NCBI GenBank assembly: GCA_050179875.1
Contig: JBFXES010000008.1
Coordinates: 1-42,334 of the forward strand
Length of the DNA stretch: 42,334 bases
From: JALOAT01 sp050179875
GTDB taxonomy: Bacteria; Pseudomonadota; Gammaproteobacteria; Thiohalomonadales; Thiohalomonadaceae
Direction of reading: 5' to 3'
The notes under the pieces were generated by a model that saw only the letters and a program-made list of their open reading frames with translations, was not told where the DNA came from and ran no database searches. Below, in pieces: positions 42,169 to 42,334 of the stretch (positions within the stretch are counted from its first letter, which is position 1; every line of letters begins with the position of its first letter). The translations under genes were made by a program, and so were the position numbers.

Positions 42169-42334
42169 AGCGGGGAGGCCGACCGTCCTTTCCGAATGGA
42201 AACGTATAAAAAAAAATAAAGGGGTATGGCGCTACCTAAACGGTGGCGTCAGGAGGTAGGATCCGGGCACTGCTCGGAATGGGGTTTGCCGCCGAGATCT
42301 TCAACCCCGATCGAGGCGGGAGCAGCTGGCAAGT
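42169..42334. other. Window end: non-coding tract with further hairpins, no assignable gene
   Basis: The tract includes a small TTTCC/GGAAA hairpin (42190-42202), an unusually A-rich run (42206-42219), CTACCT/AGGTAG (42232-42237 with 42254-42259), a 6-bp CCGGGC/GCTCGG hairpin (42263-42277) and GGGGTT/AACCCC (42281-42308). A strong AGGAGGT lies at 42251-42257 without a start codon at ribosome-site distance. A frame open from ATG 42226 to the edge (36 codons) is not convincing. Confidence 0.45.

Noticed and set aside
42226..42334. Open frame from ATG 42226 to the window edge
   Set aside because: Only 36 codons are visible, the ribosome-site spacing is poor, there is no recognisable family, and the frame overlaps strong hairpins.
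42221..42334. Known riboswitch (c-di-GMP-I, cobalamin, TPP, FMN, Moco) at the window end
   Set aside because: None of the conserved core strings of these classes could be found in the tract.

Overview
The window is high-GC DNA (roughly two thirds G+C) from a gammaproteobacterium. The rsmD-type ftsY-ftsE-ftsX...rpoH block, the rpsU-dnaG-rpoD macromolecular-synthesis block followed by tRNA-Ile2(CAU), and the hisBHAFIE-HIT-tatABC run are all typical of the class. The overall flavour (NDUFA9-like and MidA/NDUFAF7-like proteins, FNR, RtcB/archease) suggests a Chromatiales/Ectothiorhodospiraceae-like lineage; that placement is inference. Most of the window is chromosomal housekeeping sequence. The unusual content lies mainly between the genes.

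Layout: (1) 1-6.6 kb: a truncated M16 peptidase diverges from ftsY-ftsE-ftsX, a two-receiver diguanylate cyclase and rpoH. rpoH is preceded by a near-consensus CIRCE (HrcA) operator. (2) 6.6-13.1 kb, minus strand: two small hypothetical genes (one DUF2288), the RNA ligase rtcB with archease, a single-POTRA BamA-like outer-membrane protein, a TSUP permease and a succinate-semialdehyde-type dehydrogenase. (3) 13.1-20.4 kb: an NDUFA9-like SDR protein, cca, two small-molecule-type methyltransferases, VanZ, MidA, and a pteridine reductase convergent with folK-folB (folate pathway). (4) 20.5-22.5 kb: plsY, an IS110-family element and a palindrome-rich non-coding tract. (5) 22.5-28.5 kb: tsaD diverges from rpsU-yqeY-dnaG-rpoD, followed by a tRNA. 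(6) 28.6-35.2 kb: pilU, an SRPBCC protein and a frameshifted PhnD-like binding protein diverge from an RND efflux pair. (7) 35.4-41.0 kb, minus strand: histidine biosynthesis genes running into HIT and tatABC. (8) 41.1-42.3 kb: an FNR regulator followed by 440 bp of structured non-coding DNA. That stretch holds an FNR box correctly spaced from a -10 hexamer.

Two families of small intergenic repeats recur. One consists of inverted arms built from about three degenerate 9-nt units (CACGGGGGA/CACGGAGGC type, and a GCAAATGAAC type). The other consists of REP-like hairpins beginning GTAGGAGC or GTGGGAGC. Several copies abut or even supply the stop codons of flanking genes. The most promising undescribed items are the candidate FNR-dependent small RNA downstream of fnr, the CIRCE element controlling rpoH, and the nonamer inverted-repeat elements.
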